A stretch of 11,598 bases of DNA. It comes from Zancudomyces culisetae (taxonomy: Eukaryota > Kickxellomycota > Harpellomycetes > Harpellales > Legeriomycetaceae). Under the pieces are notes generated by a model. The model was not told where the DNA came from, did no database searches, and was given only the letters and a program-made list of their open reading frames with translations. This document shows, piece after piece, positions 1 to 7,442 of the stretch. The number at the start of each line of letters is the position of its first letter. The first letter of the stretch is position 1. The position numbers were made by a program, and so were the translations under genes. The DNA lies in NCBI GenBank assembly GCA_001969505.1, contig LSSK01000165.1, positions 1-11,598 of the forward strand, in the 5' to 3' direction.

Positions 1-1038
1 TCGATATCGTCCTGCTTCTATGCTGAGTTGAATAGTATTGATAGTACTATTGAGTTGCGGTTGTGTGTTCCAAAGTTTATCAGTATGATAGTTTAAAATA
101 TATACCTATGAGACAAAAAATAAGTGAATAAAATATCAGGGTTATTATATACCAATTTGAAATGTTGGCATCACGATCTTTAACAGTATTTTGAAACCAC
201 TCAGTATAATTTGACAAACACACGCTGTTTCACCTGTATTTCGCGCTATTTTTTATCTTGTGATATTTCATGATTTTGAAGCAATCACTGGAGCAATGTG
301 ATTTTTTTTTTACTATCAAGGGGTGGAAGGTCATAATTTGATGTTGACCTGAATAAAAGAAAAGCAAAATTTCAACAGTAGACGTTCATATTGCAGGATC
401 TACATGGTGTTTCTAAGCATACCATCATATACCAATAAGTTGGTCCAACCTTTGATTCTAAGATTTGGGAAATTCCTGGTACGCCATACCTGAGGACTAG
501 AGATTTTAATCCAACTAATAATTATTATTTTGTACTTAGATGAAACTAGTGAATATTGTGCTAGTGGTGATTTTCTTCATAACTTTGTTTAATATTTTTT
601 ACTTTAAATACTGTTAGTCTGAAATTAGTCTGAGCAACTGCGTGAATTCGTCAAGAATACAAGAGTGAGGTTTTAAATTCCATCATTTCTAAGGAATAAC
701 CAAGGTTATATGTCGTGTAGAGGCGTTTAGATTTAGAGTAAAGAAACGTGTATCTATATAATATTTATGTTATCTTAAACTCAAATGCTTTGATAGCAAA
801 AAATAGACACATAAACAATTCAAACAGTTTCTCAGCTCCTAGTGAACCATTTCTACGCCCTACCATTTTTATTTTTATACTTTGAAAAGCAAACTATACT
901 CTGTTTGGAGTGAATGGGCCAGTATTCTCTGTTTTTTTTAGTATATATTACAAACTACATCTGCTAAAAATGGAAATTACTTATGGTAGTTAATAAAATA
1001 TCATGGTCACATCAGTCCGTTAACAAAATTGAAATTTA
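1..1038. other. Left-edge intergenic DNA, no supportable gene
   Basis: This is AT-rich DNA lying 3' of the cysteine-rich gene. No reading frame longer than about 50 codons carries a recognisable domain. Short open frames occur at 1-93 (plus), about 353-490 (plus) and about 375-520 (minus); the last two overlap, so at most one could be real. A small 7-bp inverted repeat lies at 31-37/45-51 and is flanked by two copies of GAGTTG. A run of ten T residues occurs near 302-311. I see no tRNA boxes or terminal repeats. The stretch may contain the end of a neighbouring gene outside the window, but nothing proves it. Confidence 0.5.
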
Positions 1039-1040
1039 TT
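1035..1040 (-). terminator. Probable poly(A) signal overlapping the stop of the cysteine-rich gene
   Basis: On the minus strand the gene ends TTA TAA TAA ATT, a tandem stop. AATAAA overlaps the last bases of the stop codon. A poly(A) signal placed this early would leave a very short 3' UTR. AATAAA is common in AT-rich DNA, so the call is tentative. Confidence 0.35.
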
Positions 1041-1932
1041 ATAATGCAAATATTATTACTAATAAGGTTACTAAAATATTGGTTCCTATAAAACTTTCAT
1101 GAAAAGTGTAAGCGTAAAGATTTGTGCCAGCTGAATTATGCATACTTGACACAAAATCATTAACATCACCACTGTCGCCCTTTAAGAGTGCTGGTGCCTT
1201 GGTAACCTCATGATAATTAAACGAGGCCGGTGCCTGTTCATCACTGTGTATAATTTCAGCTTTTTCTAGATTATGCCCCGAGTTTGTTCCAGGAATCATT
1301 CCTTCATAAGTGACAAATGGTCCGTTATTGTATTCTGGAATATCATTATAATTTGTAACTGCTAGGTAGGAAACGGGCGACTGTTTTGTACCACACCTGA
1401 AAACATTTTTACAATTTGAGAAACAGGCGCTGTTTCCACTATGATTAGTGTAGCATTCGCTGAGACAAATCTGTTCCTTACCCATACAGTCCATTATGGA
1501 AATAGGGAATGACCACGGGTTGATTTCTATTTTTTTGTCTTTACATTCGCATCTCCAGCCCATGGTATCGGGGTTACAAAATATCTATGAAAAACACTCA
1601 AATGTTAATCATTGATGTTATGTACACACATAAGAGATAAAAAATATACTTACCTTTTCGCTACTCATCTCACTGCAAGTAAATCTACATAGTTGCACTG
1701 TATTTTCACATGTTGACCTTCGATTGACTCCCCGTACTTGCGTAATATCCCAGTCAGCTAAAATGAATTATATTTAAAACTTTTGTTATAGTATTTGTTG
1801 GAGTGATAGTACTGGGGCAAACCTATATCATATCGTTTAAGCAACAAAAAAGTGAATATTTCAACACTTACTTTTAGCTTCACTTAGCGAGAACGCAATT
1901 CCTACACATACAATTCGGTTGAAAGATTTCAT
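1039..1932 (-). CDS. Secreted cysteine-rich protein with GPI-type C-terminus (three exons, fungal DUF7707-like)
   Basis: I joined three exons: 1932-1872, 1757-1654 and 1584-1039. Both introns are GT-AG with GTAAGT donors, and the phases agree (1, then 0), giving 236 residues. Residues 1-19 read as a signal peptide with a short hydrophobic core (IVCVGIAF) ending SEA. The mature part has twelve cysteines at about 37, 44, 48, 58, 67, 69, 88, 95, 99, 109, 113 and 119, including WRCEC and CxxxC-type spacings. A cysteine-free linker (about 121-205) follows, then small residues NSAG (205-208) suitable as a GPI attachment site, and a hydrophobic tail (ILVTLLVIIFAL) ending at the stop. The cysteine layout recalls the fungal DUF7707 family of surface proteins, whose function is unknown to me; that assignment is from memory of the pattern. 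An alternative is an unrelated lineage-specific secreted protein. The ATG at 1563 is internal and should not be taken as the start, because it loses the signal peptide and four cysteines. Confidence 0.8.
1585..1653 (-). other. Intron 2 of the cysteine-rich gene
   Basis: This 69-nt intron has donor GTAAGT, a possible branch site GATTAAC about 20 nt before the end, and acceptor CATAG. It falls between codons 55 and 56. Removing it joins the CxxxC segment to FCNPDTMGWRCEC in one frame. Confidence 0.8.
1758..1871 (-). other. Intron 1 of the cysteine-rich gene
   Basis: This 114-nt intron has donor GTAAGT and acceptor TTTTAG after a T-rich stretch. It interrupts a codon after its first base (A|CT, threonine 21), just after the signal peptide. 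Confidence 0.8.
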
Positions 1933-2903
1933 TATTTCTGCCTTTGCCTCTATTCTTATTGTTATTTTTTAATTCAGATTACAAACTAGCAAACTTTTAT
2001 AACCTAAGCTTAGGATATGCTTTTAAAAGCTTCAACAAAAAGATATAACACTTTGAGAGTACACTTAAGTTCTAATTTTATGAATAATTTCAGGTTCACG
2101 AACAGTTGTGATTCAAGACTAATTACACAACGTCACTTTATCGGCTTTGGTGTTTTTATATATTTTTCATGTGATGAAATACACACATTGGTATTTAGTT
2201 ATGAGGACAACGTGCTATTACAAATAAATCATCTGGAATGAAGCTCTACATTAACTGTACTGCCACTAAATTTCAACAGTTAAAAGTAATATCGATAATA
2301 TTGCTATTTTTTTTGCCGAAAAGATGAAGATTTCTACATAAATACTGTGAATGGTTATTCGTTCACTTGGGATGTCTATACGTTAACTTTTGTCTAAAAA
2401 GTTGATGTTTAGTGTAAACATTAGGTTGACATCACGATTTGTAATAGGATCGGGACTAATAGTTTATTATTTCTTTATTTTGAGCACCAAATGTAAATAC
2501 ATGCGTCAGCAAATAAATGAATCTAAAGGTTATGGCTTTGCCTGGTCCGGACTACTATACTTTAGTCTCAGTAACACCTGTTGCTGGCCGAAAAAAAGGT
2601 TAGTATATACGCAAGTTTAGTCTAAATATTGTTGATTTTATAGCAGCAAACATTAACCAAGCCAAATATTTACAAATACAAGCAGTTGGGGATTGGCAAA
2701 CAATAAACTGCAGCCAACTGTTGAGTTTGTTTGGTTGCGGATGGTGATGGTAGAGGCTGTAATTGGTTCTGGTTTGGTTTTGAATTTTCCATTTATTTGA
2801 TTTTCCAAATGTGTTTTGTGGCTTTGGCTGAAAATGACTGCTTCTTGCTTCAATTTTGGATAATATTGTTTATTTATTTTTAGTTTATTTTTATTTAAAA
2901 AGG

Positions 2904-2961
2904 TGTGATGTATGTCTCCGAGAATGGCTCGTTCGCGATGGTCTTCTGTTTATACATCACA
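2904..2961. repeat. Perfect 10-bp inverted repeat with nested hairpin
   Basis: TGTGATGTAT (2904-2913) is the exact reverse complement of ATACATCACA (2952-2961). The 38-nt spacer holds a second small stem, CGAG (2919-2922) with CTCG (2928-2931), around a 5-nt loop. A 10-bp inverted repeat in a window of this size and composition could arise by chance, so a structured RNA or protein-binding site is only a possibility. Confidence 0.5.
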
Positions 2962-3257
2962 AGGAATACTTGATAGCAGAGAAGTGGGAAAATCAGCTTA
3001 TTAAAGGAAGGAAGGGATTAAACCGTGTTCTATAGTAACCTCGGAAGACGACTGTCGACATGAAAACAAATATTTATTTTTCAAGAAAAGGTTTATTGAG
3101 TTTACGCGAATGGTTGAGTTTTATCTAAAAACGTGTACAAAACACTCAATAATAATGTTGATAGGTGATTTCGTTGATGAAAGCACTGATTAAACTGATT
3201 ATTAGAAAGAGTGAACTTGTATCATAATATGTACATCCAAATTAATAAAGGAGAAAA

Positions 3258-3296
3258 GGAAGTAGGGGAGGAAGTAGGGGAGAGGAAGTGGAGGAG
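3258..3296. repeat. Purine tandem repeat, 12-bp unit
   Basis: Two exact tandem copies of GGAAGTAGGGGA occupy 3258-3281, followed by a degenerate third copy to about 3296. The whole segment is purine on the plus strand except for three T residues. It is low-complexity, and no coding role is apparent. Confidence 0.75.
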
Positions 3297-3726
3297 AAAA
3301 ACAAAGGAATAGGACTTTCTTTGTTGATGAGCCATTGATCTGATAATCAAGTATCGATAGGGTCATGATACTGTTTAAATTTTATTTGCAATATTCTGGT
3401 TCAGTGCGGTCAAGCAGACATGGTATGGTCTGTGATTTGTAGTCTGTGATCTGTTGAACACTTCGGCCTTTGCGTATCGTAAAGTCTACTTTTATAAATA
3501 CCTAGTTCTTTTAGTACTATTCGTATACCCACGTATACCAGCTCTTGAATAGTTTATTAAAGGTATTTAACTCGTGGATAATAGAATACATAGCAACTAC
3601 CACAAGCGCTTCTCATTTGATCAATTGTCAGATATATCTGTTGGTGGTCGCAATAAAAATATTTTTGCTTTGGGCGTCTAGGTCCGTTTTGTTCCATAGT
3701 TAGTTGATGGGTATGCTTACAACCGC

Positions 3727-3784
3727 TTGTTTTTTTGTTTTTTTGTTGGTTTGTTTTTATTTTGTTTTGTTTTGTCTTGTTTTA
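3727..3784. repeat. T/G-rich low-complexity tract
   Basis: The tract consists of runs of T broken by single G or GG, with TTTTG-like units. Only a single A and a single C occur in most of its length. It is intergenic and probably arose by replication slippage. Confidence 0.75.
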
Positions 3785-4849
3785 CTATCAATATTGGGAA
3801 TAAAGATGTTTGGATATTTTTAGTAGTCGAGACCAGAGTTAGGTAGATTCATGGTATTTTATATACAACAGGATGTCATCATATTATCTTGACCGCAATA
3901 GCCTTACATTTATCAAACGTTCAGTGAGGATGTACATATATCAAGTATCAAGTGGTTGTGGTCCAGTTAATGGTGTTGATACCTTGAATATTCACAATGG
4001 TTTTTTTGAATGCTGATGTAAATAACTCGAGAAATAAAAGCTATTGTAATCATCACATTTGATTTAATGTTCGGGTAGTGACAAATATATGTATGTATAT
4101 ATCTGGGTCTCATTAATACAATTTCGGAGTGTAGGTAAAGTATCTAAAAAAAATAACATTTGATGAATATTTAATAATGTTATAAATGACGATATAAGAG
4201 CAAACTGAATTTCATTATAGTTGATGTGTAAAGCTGAATATATTATTTGGTTTTTATTTATAAAAGATGATCTATATTTATCAATGTACATTGATACACA
4301 CTTCATTTTGATATTAAATTTGTACATATATTCTGTATTAGTGTTTACTGAAGTGATTTAGAGTGTATCTAATTGATTTGACTTTTTAGTGAAACGCTAT
4401 TTGTATTGTTCAAATACACAAGTTCATAAGCGAATAGAAAAAAAAAGGTCACCACTTAACTAACTCTTCATATTTTTATTTTTTTTATCATGACTTTCTA
4501 ATCCCCTTGTACTTAGCAGGGGGTGCACTATTTTAACAATAATCTGATATTAAAAAAAATGGAACAACATAAATGCAGTAGCAGAGTATTTTGGTGTAAA
4601 CTATCTCTAACTAGTTATTAGGTGATTTTGGCAAGTTTTGGGTTTGTTTTCCATCTAACTGCCACAAATTTTTATTCTGGAAATGAAAATTGGCTGACAA
4701 AGACAAAAAATAAAAATAAAACGAAAAATATAGATAATAATAAGCTCTAGATTTTACAAATCAAAATAAAAATTTTTTCAGTAGTTTTGTTTACAAATTC
4801 GGGTAGAGATTTGGTTGGCAAGAGACATCCAAACCAAACTAAAATTAAA

Positions 4850-4903
4850 GAAGGGATAAAGAGGCCATAGACAAAGGGGAAAAGGGAAGGGAGAAGAGTG
4901 GAA
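4850..4903 (+). promoter_or_regulatory. Purine-rich leader immediately before the eIF2B epsilon start
   Basis: The roughly 50 nt before the ATG are almost entirely A and G, with only a few pyrimidines. The tract reaches to the start codon, whose context GAAATGA has a purine at -3. An in-frame TAG at 4868-4870 shows that the tract is not coding for this protein. Such a leader should be poor in secondary structure; any effect on translation is inference. Confidence 0.45.
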
Positions 4904-7360
4904 ATGAAAGAAATCGAAGAAAAAGAACAAGTGACGCAGGCTGTGGTGATTGCTGATTTGGAGACAGAGACATACGGGCCGCTGGTAATCAACCGGCCCA
5001 AATGCTTGCTTCCGATTTGTCAGATCCCTATGATTGAATATGTATTGGAGTTTTTGAGTGTGTCGAAAATCCAGGAAGTTTACATTTATATAAATCGGAG
5101 ATATGCAAAGAAACTCTCGGATTATTTAAATAACAAGAAAAATAAAAATGGCAGCGGAACTGGAACAGGTAATGACGGGGAGGGGTGGAACAGAGGAATG
5201 ATGAAGGTCAAAGTGTATAGAACAGAAGAAGGGGAAAAGACAACTGGAGATGTGCTGCGGTTGGTAGATGGACAAGGTGTGATCAAGGGGGATTTCCTAC
5301 TGCTTACGTCGAATGTGGTAGCAAACATTGATATGAATGAGGCAATACAGCGGCATTTGGAGCGTAAGAGGGCTAAAGATAAGAGTCAAATAATGACGAT
5401 GGTGGTGAAGCAGGCACAGCCAAGACACCGAATGCAACAACAAAACGGAGAAGAAACGGTATATTTTATCAACCCGGGGAACAGCAAATTGGTGCACATT
5501 GAGAGCTACGAGCGATTTCCGTATAGTAAACGGAGACAAATACAAGTACCAAAGCAAGTGTTTGAGGATGCAGGCAGAAACAAGGAGATCCTGGCGAGGG
5601 GTGATTTGGTAGACAGTGGGATAATGATATGTTCGGTGGAGGTACTAGCGCTGTTTACAGAAAATTTCGACTATGGTAGTATGAAGCAGGAGTTTGTGCG
5701 AGGGATTTTGACATCTGAACTGCTTAGTTCGTCGATATATGTGGATGTGGTGGACGAAAACATCAAGTACAAAGAAGAGTATATGGAGTGTGGTGGGGGA
5801 TGTCGGTATGCGGCACGAGTTGGGGGTACAAAGAGCTATCAAAATATTAATCGGGATGTGATATCGCGATGGAGCTACCCGATGACTGCAGAAAAGATGA
5901 AGGGATACAGATCAGTTCTACGAGGGCAGATATATTTGGGAAACAATGTGGTAATGAGCCGGAAGAGTATAGTGAAGAGCCGAACAGTGATTGGGGACAA
6001 CAGTGAGATTTGTGATGGGGTGGTGGTTAATGAGAGCGTCATTGGAGAAAACAGCACCATTGGAGAAGGCAGTGAGGTTCAAGGGGCGATACTGTTTGAT
6101 GGAGTCAGAATTGGGGAGCGATGTGAGGTTGTGGACAGTATTCTGGGAAATAACGTAGTACTGCTACGGGGTGTAAAAGTGGGGACTGGGTGTATTATTG
6201 GAGATAATGTAGTGTTGGGACCAAACATAACACTGGAAAAAAACACAAAAATATATTACGACATAAATGAAAAGATGGCAGTGGATAAAGCGTTGGTTGG
6301 GAATGAGGGGAAGGGATATTTGTTTAGCAAAATGCGGAAACTAAGAGTATCTGGTACAGATAGTGAGATAGAAGATGGCAGTGAGGAGGAAGAAGAAGAA
6401 GAGGAAGAGGAAGAAGAGGAGTACTGGGACGATGAGGAGGAGGAAAAAGATGAGCGAAATACACTAATTGAGCAGATTGGAAACAGACTTGGAATAGAGG
6501 TCGCGGATGATGAAGATGATGATAGCGATGAGGATGAGGATGAAATGGAGAGTGAAGAGGATGAGGACAGAGAAGAGGATGATGAATATGAAGAGGAGAA
6601 TCAAAGCGTAATGCGGCATAATGGAGCCCACAAGAGCCGAAAGGAAAGCAAAGAGGGGCAAGACTTTGCTCGCGAAGTCGAGCTAACGTTACAACGTGCA
6701 TTTGAGGAGAATATCGAGGTGGAAACGGCGATGCTGGAACTCAACACATTGCGAATGGCGTACGACGGAGATTTTGGAGTGATGCGGCGTGCGATTATCG
6801 GATCGCTTGCCAGCCAATTTTGGAATGGACCATTTGATTCCGCTCAACCCAGTAGTACCATTGCGGTAACTACGCGGAAAATGGTGGCAGATATCAATGA
6901 ATCCATAGAACAGTGGGGTCTGTTGCTCAGTAAATCAATCCACGAATATAGTGATCAAATCGACGTGCTGGATATTATTGCAGCGTATATTCATTCTGTG
7001 GATGTCGATCCGATGGTTCAGCCGAATATCACCGGTGCACCCGGCAGTAATTCTGTAGCTACAAAACGAGCATTGTTGGCCAAAATGATGTTTTTTGTGT
7101 TTAAGCAATTATACGAACACGACATTTTGGACGCTGATAGCATAGCCAATTGGTATTTGAGATACAAACGCATTTCTGATGATGACGACGAAGACGAGAG
7201 TGATGATGGTCAAGAAAAAGCTCCGTTTATTAAACACCACGAGTTTCTCGATGACGAGTATATAAACATTTTGGACGGATTTATTGAAATTTTATTAGAA
7301 GAAGATGATGAAAGCGAGGAAGAAGGGGATGATGATGATGATGATGATGAAAGTGATTAG
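4904..7360 (+). CDS. GCD6: Translation initiation factor eIF2B, epsilon subunit (GCD6-like)
   Basis: This is the catalytic subunit of the eIF2B complex, which exchanges GDP for GTP on eIF2 in the cytoplasm so that initiator tRNA can be loaded again. The uninterrupted frame encodes 818 residues. The start is the ATG at 4904: the GTG at 4898 is an unlikely eukaryotic start, and an in-frame TAG lies at 4868. Domains in order are: a nucleotidyltransferase-like domain (about 12-320; QAVVIAD, RPKCLLP, GDFLLLTSNVVANID, NFDY, FVRGIL, VISRWSYPMTAE); a left-handed beta-helix of hexapeptide repeats (about 340-446; IGDNSEI, IGENSTI, IGERCEV, IGDNVVL); a long acidic linker (about 484-580) with thirteen consecutive glutamates at 494-506; and a C-terminal W2/HEAT domain that binds eIF2 (about 587-805; LELNTLRMAYD, an acidic-aromatic segment before the tail). 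The protein ends in an acidic tail with seven aspartates. Yeast and human homologues are about 710-720 residues; the linker and tail account for the excess. A short cysteine-containing insertion precedes YAARVGG (about residues 290-305). No introns are needed. Confidence 0.95.
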   Translation: MKEIEEKEQVTQAVVIADLETETYGPLVINRPKCLLPICQIPMIEYVLEFLSVSKIQEVYIYINRRYAKKLSDYLNNKKNKNGSGTGTGNDGEGWNRGMMKVKVYRTEEGEKTTGDVLRLVDGQGVIKGDFLLLTSNVVANIDMNEAIQRHLERKRAKDKSQIMTMVVKQAQPRHRMQQQNGEETVYFINPGNSKLVHIESYERFPYSKRRQIQVPKQVFEDAGRNKEILARGDLVDSGIMICSVEVLALFTENFDYGSMKQEFVRGILTSELLSSSIYVDVVDENIKYKEEYMECGGGCRYAARVGGTKSYQNINRDVISRWSYPMTAEKMKGYRSVLRGQIYLGNNVVMSRKSIVKSRTVIGDNSEICDGVVVNESVIGENSTIGEGSEVQGAILFDGVRIGERCEVVDSILGNNVVLLRGVKVGTGCIIGDNVVLGPNITLEKNTKIYYDINEKMAVDKALVGNEGKGYLFSKMRKLRVSGTDSEIEDGSEEEEEEEEEEEEEYWDDEEEEKDERNTLIEQIGNRLGIEVADDEDDDSDEDEDEMESEEDEDREEDDEYEEENQSVMRHNGAHKSRKESKEGQDFAREVELTLQRAFEENIEVETAMLELNTLRMAYDGDFGVMRRAIIGSLASQFWNGPFDSAQPSSTIAVTTRKMVADINESIEQWGLLLSKSIHEYSDQIDVLDIIAAYIHSVDVDPMVQPNITGAPGSNSVATKRALLAKMMFFVFKQLYEHDILDADSIANWYLRYKRISDDDDEDESDDGQEKAPFIKHHEFLDDEYINILDGFIEILLEEDDESEEEGDDDDDDDESD
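6383..6421 (+). repeat. GAG/GAA run encoding thirteen glutamates
   Basis: This is an uninterrupted run of thirteen GAG or GAA codons in the eIF2B epsilon acidic linker. Codon mixing (both GAA and GAG) suggests that the acidic character is kept rather than that the run is a fresh trinucleotide expansion. A second run, seven GAT codons (7328-7348), encodes the C-terminal aspartates; being pure, it is the more likely of the two to vary in length. Confidence 0.85.
7226..7296 (-). terminator. Candidate minus-strand poly(A) signals inside the eIF2B epsilon gene
   Basis: The 82-bp gap between the convergent stops has no minus-strand AATAAA. The first ones met by transcripts of the Whi2-like gene are at 7296-7291, 7285-7280 and 7231-7226, all inside the eIF2B epsilon coding region. 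If used, the two mRNAs overlap tail to tail. Fungi often use degenerate signals, so the true site may lie elsewhere. Confidence 0.3.
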
Positions 7361-7411
7361 TATATAAAATAGCCAGCTTTTAATTAACTAATATATGTTT
7401 ACGCAAAAATT

Positions 7412-7431
7412 AATAAACGTCACCAAATAAA
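7412..7431 (+). terminator. Two AATAAA poly(A) signals for the eIF2B epsilon gene
   Basis: AATAAA occurs at 7412-7417 and again at 7426-7431, about 50-70 nt after the TAG stop (7358-7360). The cleavage site would therefore fall close to or inside the end of the convergent Whi2-like coding region, which ends at 7443. Confidence 0.5.
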
Positions 7432-7442
7432 AGAAATTTTCT

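Larger units (their letters stand above)
1933..4903. other. Gene-free 2.97-kb region between divergent genes
   Basis: The region separates the divergent starts of the cysteine-rich gene (minus) and the eIF2B epsilon gene (plus), so it must hold both promoters. Its short open frames, the longest under 90 codons, show no domain, signal peptide or conserved motif. It contains a purine tandem repeat (3258-3296), a T/G low-complexity tract (3727-3784), a perfect 10-bp inverted repeat with a 38-nt spacer (2904-2961), and a compositionally biased block at 2640-2865 that stays open in all three minus frames. No tRNA, snRNA or snoRNA could be established by eye. The block at 2900-3060 is locally less AT-rich than its surroundings and is the best place to look for a noncoding RNA. 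Confidence 0.5.

Noticed and set aside
1-96. Plus-strand open frame of 31 codons running in from the left edge
   Set aside because: It is short and has no recognisable motif, and the opposite strand is also open over the same bases, so a gene end cannot be claimed.
2017-2620. Two plus-strand open frames of about 75 codons in the gene-free region
   Set aside because: They have no domain, no signal peptide and no convincing splice context, and their length is expected by chance here.
3151-3211. C/D-box snoRNA-like arrangement (GTTGATGA, CTGA, AATAAT/ATTATT ends)
   Set aside because: The boxes are too close together and the C box is imperfect. No guide stretch could be matched to rRNA by eye.
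4898-4903. GTG at 4898 as the start of eIF2B epsilon
   Set aside because: A nuclear fungal gene is expected to start at ATG; the in-frame ATG is two codons later in a good context.
4747-5001. Minus-strand open frame of 84 codons overlapping the eIF2B epsilon start
   Set aside because: It lies opposite the purine-rich leader and the first conserved codons of eIF2B epsilon, and is a compositional shadow.
6324-6701. Minus-strand frames of up to 125 codons opposite the acidic linker
   Set aside because: They are His/Leu/Pro-rich translations of the GA-rich repeat on the other strand, explained by the Glu/Asp codons.
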